A stretch of 13,748 nucleotides of DNA. Origin: Akkermansia sp. GTDB taxonomy: Bacteria; Verrucomicrobiota; Verrucomicrobiia; Verrucomicrobiales; Akkermansiaceae. The position numbers were made by a program, and so were the translations under genes. Positions 1-9,820 of the stretch are shown piece after piece. Under the pieces are notes generated by a model. That model saw only the letters and a program-made list of their open reading frames with translations, was not told where the DNA came from and did no database searches. Where the stretch lies: positions 1 to 13,748 of the forward strand of contig JAIFNK010000319.1 of the NCBI GenBank assembly GCA_020047775.1, read 5' to 3'. Position 1 is the first letter of the stretch; each line of letters starts with the position of its first letter.

Positions 1-29
1 TGTTCTTCGCGATCTTCCTTGCCAAGTAA
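1..29 (+). CDS. atpE: ATP synthase F0 subunit c, C-terminal end (partial)
   Basis: The reading frame entering from the left edge ends in FFAIFLAK and a TAA at 27-29. Only eight residues are visible. A hydrophobic tail with a final Lys fits the second transmembrane helix of subunit c, the proton-carrying ring of F0. The main support is context: the gene sits directly before atpF in the canonical order E-F-H-A-G-D-C. The proton-binding carboxylate lies outside the window, so H+ versus Na+ specificity cannot be judged. Confidence 0.75.
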
Positions 30-40
30 GTTTAATTCCA

Positions 41-66
41 GCCGGACCAGGGAAACCTGGTCCGGC
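41..66 (+). other. Intercistronic hairpin between atpE and atpF
   Basis: A perfect 11-bp inverted repeat, GCCGGACCAGG at 41-51 and its complement at 56-66, encloses a GAAA (GNRA-type) loop. It begins 12 nt after the atpE stop and ends 53 nt before the atpF start. Only three T residues follow it, so it is not a convincing intrinsic terminator. A 3'-end stabiliser or processing element that raises atpE mRNA relative to the rest of the operon, or a partial attenuator, would suit the many c copies per complex. That role is inference. Confidence 0.7.
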
Positions 67-119
67 CTTTCCTTCCCGATTTCCTGTTTTCACCCGATTC
101 TCCTAACGAATTTTTCCCG

Positions 120-671
120 ATGATGTTCGATCTCCTTGCCGCTGTCCCCGCCGCCGAATCCGAAGGCGTGGTGGGTGAAATCATGAAAACGTTCAACGTC
201 ACCTGGCCGCTTTTCATCTCCCAGTGTGTTAGTTTCCTGATCGTCGCGCTCTTGTTGAAAAAATTCGCGTTCGGCCCGATCCAGGCGATGCTTGAGGAGC
301 GCCGCTCGAAGATCGCCGCGGGTGAGGAAAAGCTCAAGCGCATCGAGCAGCAGCTCGCGGATTCCGAGGCCACCACCGCCGCCGCCATCGCCAAGGCCAA
401 TGACGAGGCCGTCCGCCTGATCAATGAGGCCAAACAAGGTGCCGCGCTATTCTCCGAGCAGAAAGCCCAGGAGGCGATCGCCAGCGCCCAACAGATTCTC
501 GCCAAGGCCGAAGCCGCCGCCAAAGCGGACCGCGACCGACTCAGCACCGAGCTGAAGCGCGAATTCGGCCGCCTCGTCGCCGCCACCACTTCCCAAGTCA
601 CCGGCAAGATCCTCAACGCGGATGACCAGAAGCGCATCAACGAAGACGCGCTTGCCACCGTCGAAGCTTGA
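120..671 (+). CDS. atpF: ATP synthase F0 subunit b
   Basis: Subunit b forms the peripheral stalk that ties the membrane sector to F1. The 183-aa product has one membrane segment at about residues 30-46 (PLFISQCVSFLIVALLL) followed by KKFAFGPI and the typical LEERR segment. A long Ala/Glu/Lys-rich helix to the C-terminus fits the dimeric coiled coil. The start is uncertain. ATG at 120 or 123 gives an N-terminal stretch of about 20 residues before MKTFNVTWP; ATG at 183 would give 162 aa, close to the 156 aa of E. coli b. I kept the longer form because the leading LLAAVPAAE stretch resembles extended b subunits of related phyla. No Shine-Dalgarno motif precedes 120. The gene is followed by atpH after 28 nt. 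Confidence 0.93.
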   Translation: MMFDLLAAVPAAESEGVVGEIMKTFNVTWPLFISQCVSFLIVALLLKKFAFGPIQAMLEERRSKIAAGEEKLKRIEQQLADSEATTAAAIAKANDEAVRLINEAKQGAALFSEQKAQEAIASAQQILAKAEAAAKADRDRLSTELKREFGRLVAATTSQVTGKILNADDQKRINEDALATVEA

Positions 672-699
672 TTTCTAATTTCTCCGCTCCCGTCACGTC

Positions 700-1092
700 A
701 TGAAGATTTCCAAGACCGCCGCTGCCAGCGCCCGCCGCCTGTTTGGGTTCTGCCAGACGGATGGCCGGTTCGACGAGTCCAAGCTGCGCATCGTCATCGC
801 CCGCTTGCTCGAATCCAAGCCCCGTGATTACAAGGGCATCCTCACCGCGATCCAGCGCCTGACGCGCCTCGAGTTCGAGCGCCGCCAGGTCACCGTCGAG
901 AGCGCCGTGGAAATCGACGATTCCACCCGCCAGCGCGTCGTCGCCGGCCTCGCCCACCAATACGGACCCGACCTCGTGATTCAATATCAGATCACCCCCG
1001 CCCTGCTGGGTGGCCTCCGCATCCGCGTGGGCAACGACGTGTTCGACGGCTCCGTCCAAAGCCGCCTCAACCGCCTCGCCAACGCATTCTAA
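700..1092 (+). CDS. atpH: ATP synthase F1 subunit delta, unusually short
   Basis: Delta (OSCP equivalent) sits on top of F1 and joins the alpha N-termini to the b stalk. The C-terminal half is clearly delta: after the VTVESAVEI segment comes ALLGGLRIRVGNDVFDGSV (about residues 101-119), matching the family pattern in which a GG-I-I-G-D-SV stretch ends the protein. The product is only 130 aa, against about 175-180 for usual bacterial delta. The missing part is the N-terminal helical bundle, here about 65 residues instead of about 110. A frameshift is unlikely because only 28 nt separate it from the atpF stop and the frame is clean. The alpha N-terminus that delta normally grips is intact in the next gene. 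The start is the ATG before KISKTAAAS; no Shine-Dalgarno motif is visible. Confidence 0.88.
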   Translation: MKISKTAAASARRLFGFCQTDGRFDESKLRIVIARLLESKPRDYKGILTAIQRLTRLEFERRQVTVESAVEIDDSTRQRVVAGLAHQYGPDLVIQYQITPALLGGLRIRVGNDVFDGSVQSRLNRLANAF

Positions 1093-1144
1093 TTTTCTTC
1101 ACCTTGCTGAAAAACCGAACACCGATCCCTAGCAAACTTTTCTT

Positions 1145-2686
<1,542 letters not shown>

Positions 2687-2740
2687 GCTTTTTCCCACTC
2701 TTCCTTGATTCTGGATTCCTGACTCTATCCTCTCGATAAT

Positions 2741-3634
2741 ATGGCAAACCTCCGCGACATCCGCCGGCGCATCAAGTCGGTCAAAAACACCGCGCAGATT
2801 ACCCGCGCGATGCAGCTTGTCGCCGCGGCCAAGATGAAGAAGGCGCAGGACCAGGCGCTGGCCGGGCGTGAATACGCGCTCCAGCTCACCCAGGTCCTGT
2901 TCGACATCCGGAACAATTTCAGCGAGGAATCCCATGCGTTGCTGGAGCGCCGCGAGGGCAACCGCGAGCTGGTGTTGGTGGTTTCCACCGACAAGGGCCT
3001 TTGCGGGCCGATCAACACCAACCTCGCCCGCAAGCTCAAGTTGATGACCTCGCCGGACGCTCATTTCGTCACGGTCGGCCGCAAGCTCCGCACCATGGGT
3101 GAAAAACTCGGCATCAAGATCATCGCGGATTTCACCGTCAGGGATCCGGTGCCGTTTTCACAAACCCGTCCGATCGCCAAGTTCATTACCCAACAGTTTT
3201 TGGATAACAACTACGACAAGGTCAGCATCGCCTTTACCAGCTTTGTGAACACCCTGCGTCAGGAGCCCGAAGTGGTCACCCTGCTGCCGATCGAAGGTCA
3301 GAAAAAGGGCGAACCCCGCGCTTTCGAGACAGTGGGCAAGGGATTCTCTGTCGAGGAGCACAGCAAGGACCCGGTCCGCGACTATACTTTCGAGCCGAAT
3401 CCATCCGAGGTGCTCGCCGCGATTCTCCCGCTCTATGTGAACTACGAGGTCTTCCAAGCCATCTCGGAAGCCCGCGCCTCCGAGCACTCCGCGCGGATGG
3501 TCGCCATGAAGGCCGCCACCGACAACGCGAAGAAATTCATCAAGGAGCTCACGCTCGAATACAACAAACTCCGCCAGGGAGCGATCACCGCCGAACTTCT
3601 CGAAATCACCACGGCCATGAAGGCCATGGAATGA
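2741..3634 (+). CDS. atpG: ATP synthase F1 subunit gamma
   Basis: Gamma is the rotating central shaft that couples proton flow to catalysis. The 297-aa product shows the family ends: N-terminal NLRDIRRRIKSVKNTAQIT followed by AMQLVAAAKM, and C-terminal ARMVAMKAATDNAKKFI with ITAELLEITTAMKAME closing the second helix of the coiled coil. The VVSTDKGLCGPINTNL block (about residues 83-98) is the usual start of the Rossmann-like domain. Length is near the norm (E. coli 287). The upstream gap of 54 nt contains TTCTGGATTC at 2709-2718, a 10-mer that recurs before atpC. Confidence 0.97.
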   Translation: MANLRDIRRRIKSVKNTAQITRAMQLVAAAKMKKAQDQALAGREYALQLTQVLFDIRNNFSEESHALLERREGNRELVLVVSTDKGLCGPINTNLARKLKLMTSPDAHFVTVGRKLRTMGEKLGIKIIADFTVRDPVPFSQTRPIAKFITQQFLDNNYDKVSIAFTSFVNTLRQEPEVVTLLPIEGQKKGEPRAFETVGKGFSVEEHSKDPVRDYTFEPNPSEVLAAILPLYVNYEVFQAISEARASEHSARMVAMKAATDNAKKFIKELTLEYNKLRQGAITAELLEITTAMKAME

Positions 3635-3640
3635 TCCGTC

Positions 3641-5141
<1,501 letters not shown>

Positions 5142-5150
5142 TCAACCCCG

Positions 5151-5178
5151 AGAAGCCAGAGACCAGAAGCCAGAGACC
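5151..5178 (+). repeat. Perfect 14-bp tandem duplication in the atpD-atpC gap
   Basis: AGAAGCCAGAGACC occurs twice head to tail (5151-5164 and 5165-5178), followed by a partial third copy (AGAA). The second copy is also part of the 5' arm of the long hairpin described separately, so the duplication may have arisen with or from that structure. Confidence 0.85.
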
Positions 5179-5220
5179 AGAAAGAAGGTCTGCGGCGCAT
5201 TTCTGGATTCTGGTTTCTGG
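5163..5220 (+). other. Long near-perfect hairpin between atpD and atpC
   Basis: The 21-nt arm 5163-5183 pairs with 5200-5220: 18 Watson-Crick pairs, two G-U wobbles and one A-A mismatch, around a 16-nt loop. A further three pairs (5158-5160 with 5223-5225) are possible beyond a small internal loop. No T tract follows, and atpC starts 20 nt later, so it is not a terminator for the operon. Possible roles are 3' protection of atpD mRNA or lowering atpC translation. Alternatively it is one copy of a dispersed palindromic repeat. The function is inference. Confidence 0.75.
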
Positions 5221-5239
5221 AATCTAAAATCTACATCCC

Positions 5240-5653
5240 ATGCCTCTCCACCTCGATATCGTCACGCCCGAGAAAAAGATTTTCTCGGACACCGTGGACA
5301 ACGTCTATCTCCCGGGAGCGGACGGTGAAATGGGCATCCTGCCGCAGCACGCCGGTCTGGTGACCGCACTCAAGCCCGGCGAACTCCGCTACCTCCACAA
5401 TGGCAAAGTGGAGAAGATGGCGATCGGTTCCGGATTCGCGGAGGTCACCCAGACCAAGGTTATCGTCCTAACCGACATGGCGCTGGGCGAAGCCGAGATC
5501 GACGAAGTCACCGCGGAAGAAGCGATCAAGCGCGCCCAGGAAAAACTCCAGGGCGTGGAGCACAGCATGGACGCGGAAGAAGTCGCCTATCTCCAAGGTG
5601 TCATCTCCAAGTCCGCCGCCGCACTGCACTTCAAGCGGACTTTCCGTCGCTAA
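5240..5653 (+). CDS. atpC: ATP synthase F1 subunit epsilon
   Basis: Epsilon binds the foot of gamma and the c ring and can inhibit ATP hydrolysis. The 137-aa product has the N-terminal beta-sandwich with family features: LDIVTPEKKIFSDTVDNVYL, then PGADGEMGILPQHA (about residues 26-39) and the VEVTQ-like strand near GFAEVTQTKVIVL. The C-terminal region (about 90-137) is the two-helix segment, rich in Ala and Glu. Length is typical. It is the last gene of the operon, 21 nt before the terminator stem. A shorter C-terminal domain or a switch role cannot be judged from sequence alone. Confidence 0.96.
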   Translation: MPLHLDIVTPEKKIFSDTVDNVYLPGADGEMGILPQHAGLVTALKPGELRYLHNGKVEKMAIGSGFAEVTQTKVIVLTDMALGEAEIDEVTAEEAIKRAQEKLQGVEHSMDAEEVAYLQGVISKSAAALHFKRTFRR

Positions 5654-5673
5654 GCCAGTCTTTCAGAAATTCC

Positions 5674-5709
5674 AAAGCCCGCCCCGGTCCTTCCGCGGCG
5701 GGCTTTTTT
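5674..5709 (+). terminator. Intrinsic terminator of the atp operon
   Basis: AAAGCCCGCC at 5674-5683 pairs perfectly with 5697-5706, giving a 10-bp GC-rich stem with a 13-nt loop. The 3' arm runs into six T residues (5704-5709). It starts 21 nt after the atpC stop. The A-rich 5' flank also allows some function in the opposite direction. Confidence 0.9.
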
Positions 5710-5858
5710 CTGATTCTGATGGAGATGTTCTCCCAATTCTTCCGGAAAAAAACGAGACACTTGGAAGACGTCGCCCCCGCCGGTCTGACCATGGCGCTCG
5801 CGCGGGTTCCCAGGTCCATCGCTTTCGCCTTCGTCGCAGGCGCGATCTGCCCGCCCGC

Positions 5859-5972
5859 AATCCCTCGCTCGTCGTGCGCGATCTCAACTTCGCCGTCCAG
5901 AAAGCCATCGACCGCCTCGTCGATGACCTCTACGGGCTGACGGAAGATGGGATCAAGCTGGTGGAGGAATAG
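5859..5972 (+). pseudogene. Remnant of an R-M DNA methylase C-terminus
   Basis: One frame ends at the TAG 5970-5972 with the segment RDLNFAVQKAIDRLVDDLYG and then LTEDGIKLVEE. An Asp followed by LV-x2-LYGLT-x3-I-x-(I/L)-VE is the characteristic end of Eco57I-like and related N6-adenine methylases and type IIG enzymes, as I remember the families. Upstream of about 5859 no frame resembles a methylase. There is only room for about 37 residues, and no proper start exists apart from a GTG at 5874. I therefore read it as the tail of a gene whose body was deleted, lying between the atp terminator and the next gene. A chance open stretch cannot be excluded. Confidence 0.5.
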
Positions 5973-6031
5973 GCGCCGCGAGAATAAGGAGTAGGGATCT
6001 TATTGTCCCTTTCTTCGCTGCGGTTGAGGAA

Positions 6032-6057
6032 GAGAGGCGACAATAGGGTCGCCTCTC
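6032..6057. other. Perfect 10-bp hairpin in the gap before the TPR gene
   Basis: GAGAGGCGAC at 6032-6041 and its complement at 6048-6057 enclose a 6-nt loop. A competing pairing exists: TATTGTC at 6001-6007 with GACAATA at 6039-6045. No T tract follows on either strand, so it is not a clear terminator, although it lies downstream of the minus-strand TPR gene. Apart from the methylase remnant and a small 6-bp stem near 6140-6155, I see nothing else between 5710 and 6193. Confidence 0.6.
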
Positions 6058-6193
6058 CTTAGCTGGCAAAATCACAAATCCCGATGCGCGGCAGTATATT
6101 CTCAATCGCCCCCCGGCGGTTGCAGGTTTTGCGGCCCTTTTCCAGCGAGCTGGAAGATGCAAATCAAGCACCGGTGGAAAGATGCATGGCTGG

Positions 6194-7933
6194 CTACTGG
6201 GCGCGCAGGAGCTGGATTTTTTCCTCGGTGATGGCGGCCTCCTTGGGAAGTTTTGCCTTCTCGTAGGCCGTTTTCAGACCGACGAGGGCATTCATGTCGT
6301 TAGGGAAGGCGGTGAGGGCGCGCTGGTAGGATTCGATGGCCTCGGTCGGCTTGCCATTGGCGAGGTGGTATTCGCCGAGGCGGATGGCCATCGGCGTGAG
6401 GATCATGGGGGGGAACATCATGATTGCCGTGTGTTGGCGGTCGGCTGCGGAGGCGAACCAGTTATAGGCGGCACCGGTTCTGTCCTTGGGGCCGGCCAAA
6501 GCGAGTTGGCCCCGGAGGTCGCTGGCCAATACTTCGAGGGCGCGGAAGGCCCGGTTCCAAGCGCTTCGCTCGCCAGTGGCGATGGCGGCGGCTTGGGTTT
6601 TGCTGAGGGCCTCGCCGATCTGGCCCATGGCGGTCGTGACGTCCCGGGCCCCGGTGAAATTCTTTTCGTTGATCAAGCGCTGGGTTTCGAAAGCCAGGCG
6701 GAGGCCATCGATCCAGAGGCAAGAGAGGGATGTTTTACGGAATTCCCGGGTCTCTTCCGGCTTGGGCAGCGACACGAGGGCCTCGGCGGCGTTTCCGGGT
6801 AATCCGCGGTGGAGCAAGATGCGGGCGGGGAGGGTCTTGGCATCCCACATGAGGAGGCGGGCGCCCGGCGAGGAGGCCCGGTCTTTCGGAATCGGGGTGG
6901 CGGCGACTTGGCGGGATGCGGCGTAGGCGGTTTCGAAATCACCCTTGGAAACCAGCGCGACAATGCGATAGCACTCCGCTTTCACCCACTCGGGGCAGTC
7001 GGCGACCGAGGCTTTGTTTTCCTTCATCCATTTTTCCAAATGGGACGAGGCGCGGCCGAAAGACGTCGCGGCCTTGGCGTGGCGACCGCTGCGCCATTCA
7101 TAGTGGCCCATCAGATGAAAATACGGGGCGTAGTCCGGACACATCCGGCAAAGTTTCGCGGTAAGGTCGAGCCAAGGGCTGAGGTCGGGACCCTCCGCCC
7201 GGATCGAGAGCAGGGCATTGAGCGGAACGGGGCTTTCCGGATATTTTTCGACCAACGCGAGCAGGCTCTTTTCCGCGGCCTCCTGGTCGGGCGTGGCGGT
7301 GCCGAACTCGTCGTATCCGCCCCGGCTGAAAAGCGCCGCGAAGATCGTGGCCTGCATGTCGTTGGGAAAACTTGCGGCGACTTTGCGGAAGGCGCTTGCC
7401 GCAGCGGCCGGGCCTTCGTCGATGTATTTGATCAGGCCGTAACAATAGCCGCGCTCCAGCTCGGTGCCCTTTCCCTGATCCACCAAATCAAGCAGGCGCC
7501 CGGTCACCGCAATGCGCGCCGGGTCGGTCTCGGGGGATGGGGTGAGCAGGGACATGAGCATCCCCCAGTGGGCGAGCAGGCACTCCGGATCCTCCCGCAT
7601 GGCGGCGGCGAAGTGGCGGCTCGCCTCGAATTCCCACCCGCCGTGGAGTTGATTCATGCCTTGGTTGACGTGGCTCTGGGCCTTTTCGGTGGCGGCGGTG
7701 ACGGCCATGTGGATGCCGTCGGGGAAATTCATCATGGCTGGTCCGCCCAGCGCTTTGACCGGACCGGGGATCGCCGCCTCGACCCCCGGGGTTGGGGCGG
7801 CCTCGGCGCGAACTCCGCCGGTTTGCGGATTTCCGCCCTTGGATGGAGGCGCCTCGATCTTGGGTTGCGCCGGGGGCGTGCCGGTAGCGAAGGAGCATCC
7901 GATCAGAAGCGCTGCAATCAGCCGTAATTTCAT
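6194..7933 (-). CDS. TPR-rich lipoprotein of unknown function
   Basis: The start is taken at the ATG complementary to 7931-7933, because it begins a clean lipoprotein signal (MKLRLIAALLIGC, lipobox LIGC, Cys at 13). The open frame extends 100 codons further upstream, but that would overlap proC and bury the signal. The mature part opens with a Pro/Ala/Gly-rich linker (about 20-65). TPR-like helices follow, for instance WEFEASRHFAAAMREDPECL at 100-119 and, at the C-terminus, AIESYQRALTAFPNDMNALV. The first repeat resembles the N-terminal part of a broad family of bacterial TPR proteins in which a helix pair precedes an AHWG or AYWG motif. No enzymatic motif is seen. Expected location is the periplasm, anchored to a membrane. 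It stands alone on the minus strand, 84 nt from the divergent proC. Confidence 0.85.
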   Translation of the reverse strand: MKLRLIAALLIGCSFATGTPPAQPKIEAPPSKGGNPQTGGVRAEAAPTPGVEAAIPGPVKALGGPAMMNFPDGIHMAVTAATEKAQSHVNQGMNQLHGGWEFEASRHFAAAMREDPECLLAHWGMLMSLLTPSPETDPARIAVTGRLLDLVDQGKGTELERGYCYGLIKYIDEGPAAAASAFRKVAASFPNDMQATIFAALFSRGGYDEFGTATPDQEAAEKSLLALVEKYPESPVPLNALLSIRAEGPDLSPWLDLTAKLCRMCPDYAPYFHLMGHYEWRSGRHAKAATSFGRASSHLEKWMKENKASVADCPEWVKAECYRIVALVSKGDFETAYAASRQVAATPIPKDRASSPGARLLMWDAKTLPARILLHRGLPGNAAEALVSLPKPEETREFRKTSLSCLWIDGLRLAFETQRLINEKNFTGARDVTTAMGQIGEALSKTQAAAIATGERSAWNRAFRALEVLASDLRGQLALAGPKDRTGAAYNWFASAADRQHTAIMMFPPMILTPMAIRLGEYHLANGKPTEAIESYQRALTAFPNDMNALVGLKTAYEKAKLPKEAAITEEKIQLLRAQ

Positions 7934-7949
7934 GGGCGCAAGATGCCCA

Positions 7950-7960
7950 CGGACCGTCCG
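7950..7960. promoter_or_regulatory. Short palindrome in the divergent TPR/proC intergenic region
   Basis: CGGAC-C-GTCCG is an inverted repeat with 5-bp arms and one central base, in the 84-nt gap from which the TPR gene and proC are read in opposite directions. A second CCGTCCG lies at about 7999-8005. It could be an operator shared by both genes. With GC-rich DNA a palindrome of this length may be chance. I could not pick confident -35/-10 boxes. Confidence 0.25.
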
Positions 7961-8017
7961 GATCACCAAGAAAAATGACGCTGGCGTGCGTTCCCCCCGT
8001 CCGTTTAGTCTCCGGGC

Positions 8018-8821
8018 ATGAAGCTTGGAGTCATCGGATGCGGGAAAATGGGGACAGCACTCATTCAGGGGGCGATTCGTGCCGGGGTGGTCAGCGCCTC
8101 GGACGTGATCGGCTGTGACCTTTACGAAAAATCCCGCGAAGCATTCGCCGGCGCGACGGGATCCCGGGTGACGGCCGACATGGACGCCGTGGTCGCCGCC
8201 AGCGAGGTCATTCTCCTTTGCACCAAGCCGCACGATGTCCCGGCGGCCCTCGCGAATGCGGTGGTGGTGGCCGCAGGTGAGAACCGGTTGGTGATTTCCA
8301 TCGCCGCAGGTGTGACGCTGGCCGCGCTGGAGGCGTTGACTGCGGAAAATTTACGGATCGTCCGCGCCATGCCGAATACGCCCGCCTTGGTGGGCCACGG
8401 AGCTGCGGGTTTCTGCCTGGGAGCCCGTGCGAATCCCGCCGACGCGGCGACCGCCCAGTCCCTGCTTGCTGCGGTCGGGCTTGCGGTGGAAGTGCCCGAG
8501 CGCCTGATGGATGCGGTCACCGGCCTATCCGGCAGCGGACCGGCGTATATTTACGTGGTCATCGACGCGCTGGCCGACGGCGGCGTGCGGGCGGGTATTC
8601 CGCGGGCGGACGCAGTGCGCCTCGCCGCGCAGACCGTCATGGGAGCTGCGGCGATGGTTCTGGAAACCGGAGAGCACCCCGCCGTGCTCAAGGACATGGT
8701 CACCTCGCCGGGCGGGACCACCATCGCCGGCCTCGCGGTGCTCGAGCGCCAAGGATTGCGGTCCGCATTGATCGAGGCGGTTGGAGCCGCCACCCAGCGC
8801 GCTGCGGAACTTGGAAAGTGA
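8018..8821 (+). CDS. proC: Pyrroline-5-carboxylate reductase
   Basis: It catalyses the last step of proline synthesis, NAD(P)H-dependent reduction of pyrroline-5-carboxylate, in the cytoplasm. The 267-aa product is full length. The Rossmann dinucleotide motif GCGKMG is at 7-12, MPNTPA at 118-123 and SGSGPAY at 171-177. The family signature region DMVTSPGGTTIAGL (about 226-239) is intact. The ATG at 8018 gives a start two residues before the first beta strand. The next gene starts 35 nt after the stop on the same strand, so proC probably shares a transcript with the outer-membrane genes that follow; this is positional, not functional, linkage. Confidence 0.97.
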   Translation: MKLGVIGCGKMGTALIQGAIRAGVVSASDVIGCDLYEKSREAFAGATGSRVTADMDAVVAASEVILLCTKPHDVPAALANAVVVAAGENRLVISIAAGVTLAALEALTAENLRIVRAMPNTPALVGHGAAGFCLGARANPADAATAQSLLAAVGLAVEVPERLMDAVTGLSGSGPAYIYVVIDALADGGVRAGIPRADAVRLAAQTVMGAAAMVLETGEHPAVLKDMVTSPGGTTIAGLAVLERQGLRSALIEAVGAATQRAAELGK

Positions 8822-8856
8822 TCTATTTTGGGCTTTCACAGCCATTTCCGCCTTCT

Positions 8857-9798
8857 ATGCTCATGCGCATGACCTTCCGGTTCCTTGGCTTCACGTTACT
8901 CTCCATCTCCGCGCTTGTTTCCTGTGGTCCGGATGCGGACGCACCCAGCCTCGCCGGAAACACCCAGGCTGCGGCGATCGAGGGTGAATCGTTCTACCAG
9001 AAGGCGAAACAGGCCGACGACGACGGCAATGTCAACAAGGCGATCAAGCTCTACGATGAGACCGCGACGCGTTTTCCCTTCGCTCCTTCCGCCCCTCAGG
9101 CTCGGTTCCGCCAGGCGGAGCTTCTTCAGCAAAAAGGGGAAATCCTGAAATCCTTTGAAGCCTACGACAAGTTCCTCTCCCGTTTTCAAGGAAGCAGCCT
9201 CTACTCCACCGCGCTGAACCGTCAGATCGCCATGGCTCAGTCCGCCGCCGACGGCGACGTGAAATCCAGCCTCATGGGCATCAAAACCAAGCTGTCAGTG
9301 GACACAATCGTGGAGATGCTGGAAAAGGTCCGCAATAACGCTCCCAAGTCCGCCGCGGCGGCGAAAGCCCAGTTTACCATCGGCCAGCTCTACGAGGCTA
9401 ACAAAGATTACAAAAAGGCCATCGCCGCCTACCGCTTGTTGGTCAAAGACCAGCCCGCGAGTCCACAGGCTCCCGAGGCCTTGTTCCGGGTGGGCGTGAT
9501 TCTAACCGAGGAGGCCGACCGTGGAAACCAGAACCAAGGGAATCTCGATCTCGCCCGCGAGGCCTTCAACGACTACCTGATCCAGTACCCCGGGCACTCG
9601 CGCAATGCCGAGGCGCGCAGGCTGGAATCCGGGTTGGGCGGCCGCGACCTGCAGCGCTCCTATGAGGTCGCCGAATTCTATCGGAAAACGGGCAGGCTGG
9701 ACTCCGCCAAGGTTTACTACCGCGACATCATGGCCCGCAGCAAGTCGGGTGAATTCCACGACAAGGCGCAGGCCCGGCTCAAGGAACTCGGCGAGTGA
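8857..9798 (+). CDS. BamD-like outer-membrane assembly TPR lipoprotein
   Basis: The product has a lipoprotein signal (lipobox LVSC, Cys at 23 from this start). Tandem TPR units follow, e.g. FYQKAKQADDDGNVNKAIKL, then YDETATRFPFAPSAPQARFR, and later AIAAYRLLVKDQPASPQAPE and AREAFNDYLIQYPGHSRNAE. Paired tetratricopeptide units with a P-x-S/A-P-x-A-x-A/F-R pattern are typical of BamD (YfiO) and the related CpoB/YbgF proteins. BamD is the essential lipoprotein of the BAM complex that inserts beta-barrel proteins. At 313 aa it is longer than E. coli BamD (245 aa), so a role as a CpoB-like periplasmic protein is an alternative. Start codons at 8857, 8863 and 8869 are all possible; they do not change the signal. 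A lptE-like gene 22 nt downstream supports an outer-membrane role. Confidence 0.75.
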   Translation: MLMRMTFRFLGFTLLSISALVSCGPDADAPSLAGNTQAAAIEGESFYQKAKQADDDGNVNKAIKLYDETATRFPFAPSAPQARFRQAELLQQKGEILKSFEAYDKFLSRFQGSSLYSTALNRQIAMAQSAADGDVKSSLMGIKTKLSVDTIVEMLEKVRNNAPKSAAAAKAQFTIGQLYEANKDYKKAIAAYRLLVKDQPASPQAPEALFRVGVILTEEADRGNQNQGNLDLAREAFNDYLIQYPGHSRNAEARRLESGLGGRDLQRSYEVAEFYRKTGRLDSAKVYYRDIMARSKSGEFHDKAQARLKELGE

Positions 9799-9820
9799 GC
9801 CCCTCACCAACCCCTGGTTC

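Noticed and set aside
41..66. Terminator after atpE
   Set aside because: Only three T residues follow the stem and the operon continues, so it is listed as an intercistronic hairpin.
5151..5178. CRISPR-like direct repeats
   Set aside because: Two adjoining 14-bp copies without spacers are a tandem duplication, not an array. No cas gene is present.
6809..7927. 372-codon + strand open frame
   Set aside because: It is antisense to the TPR lipoprotein, which has a signal peptide and repeat structure. The + frame has neither.
7934..8233. N-terminal extension of the TPR gene
   Set aside because: The frame stays open for 100 more codons, but they overlap proC on the other strand and would place a lipoprotein signal in mid-protein.
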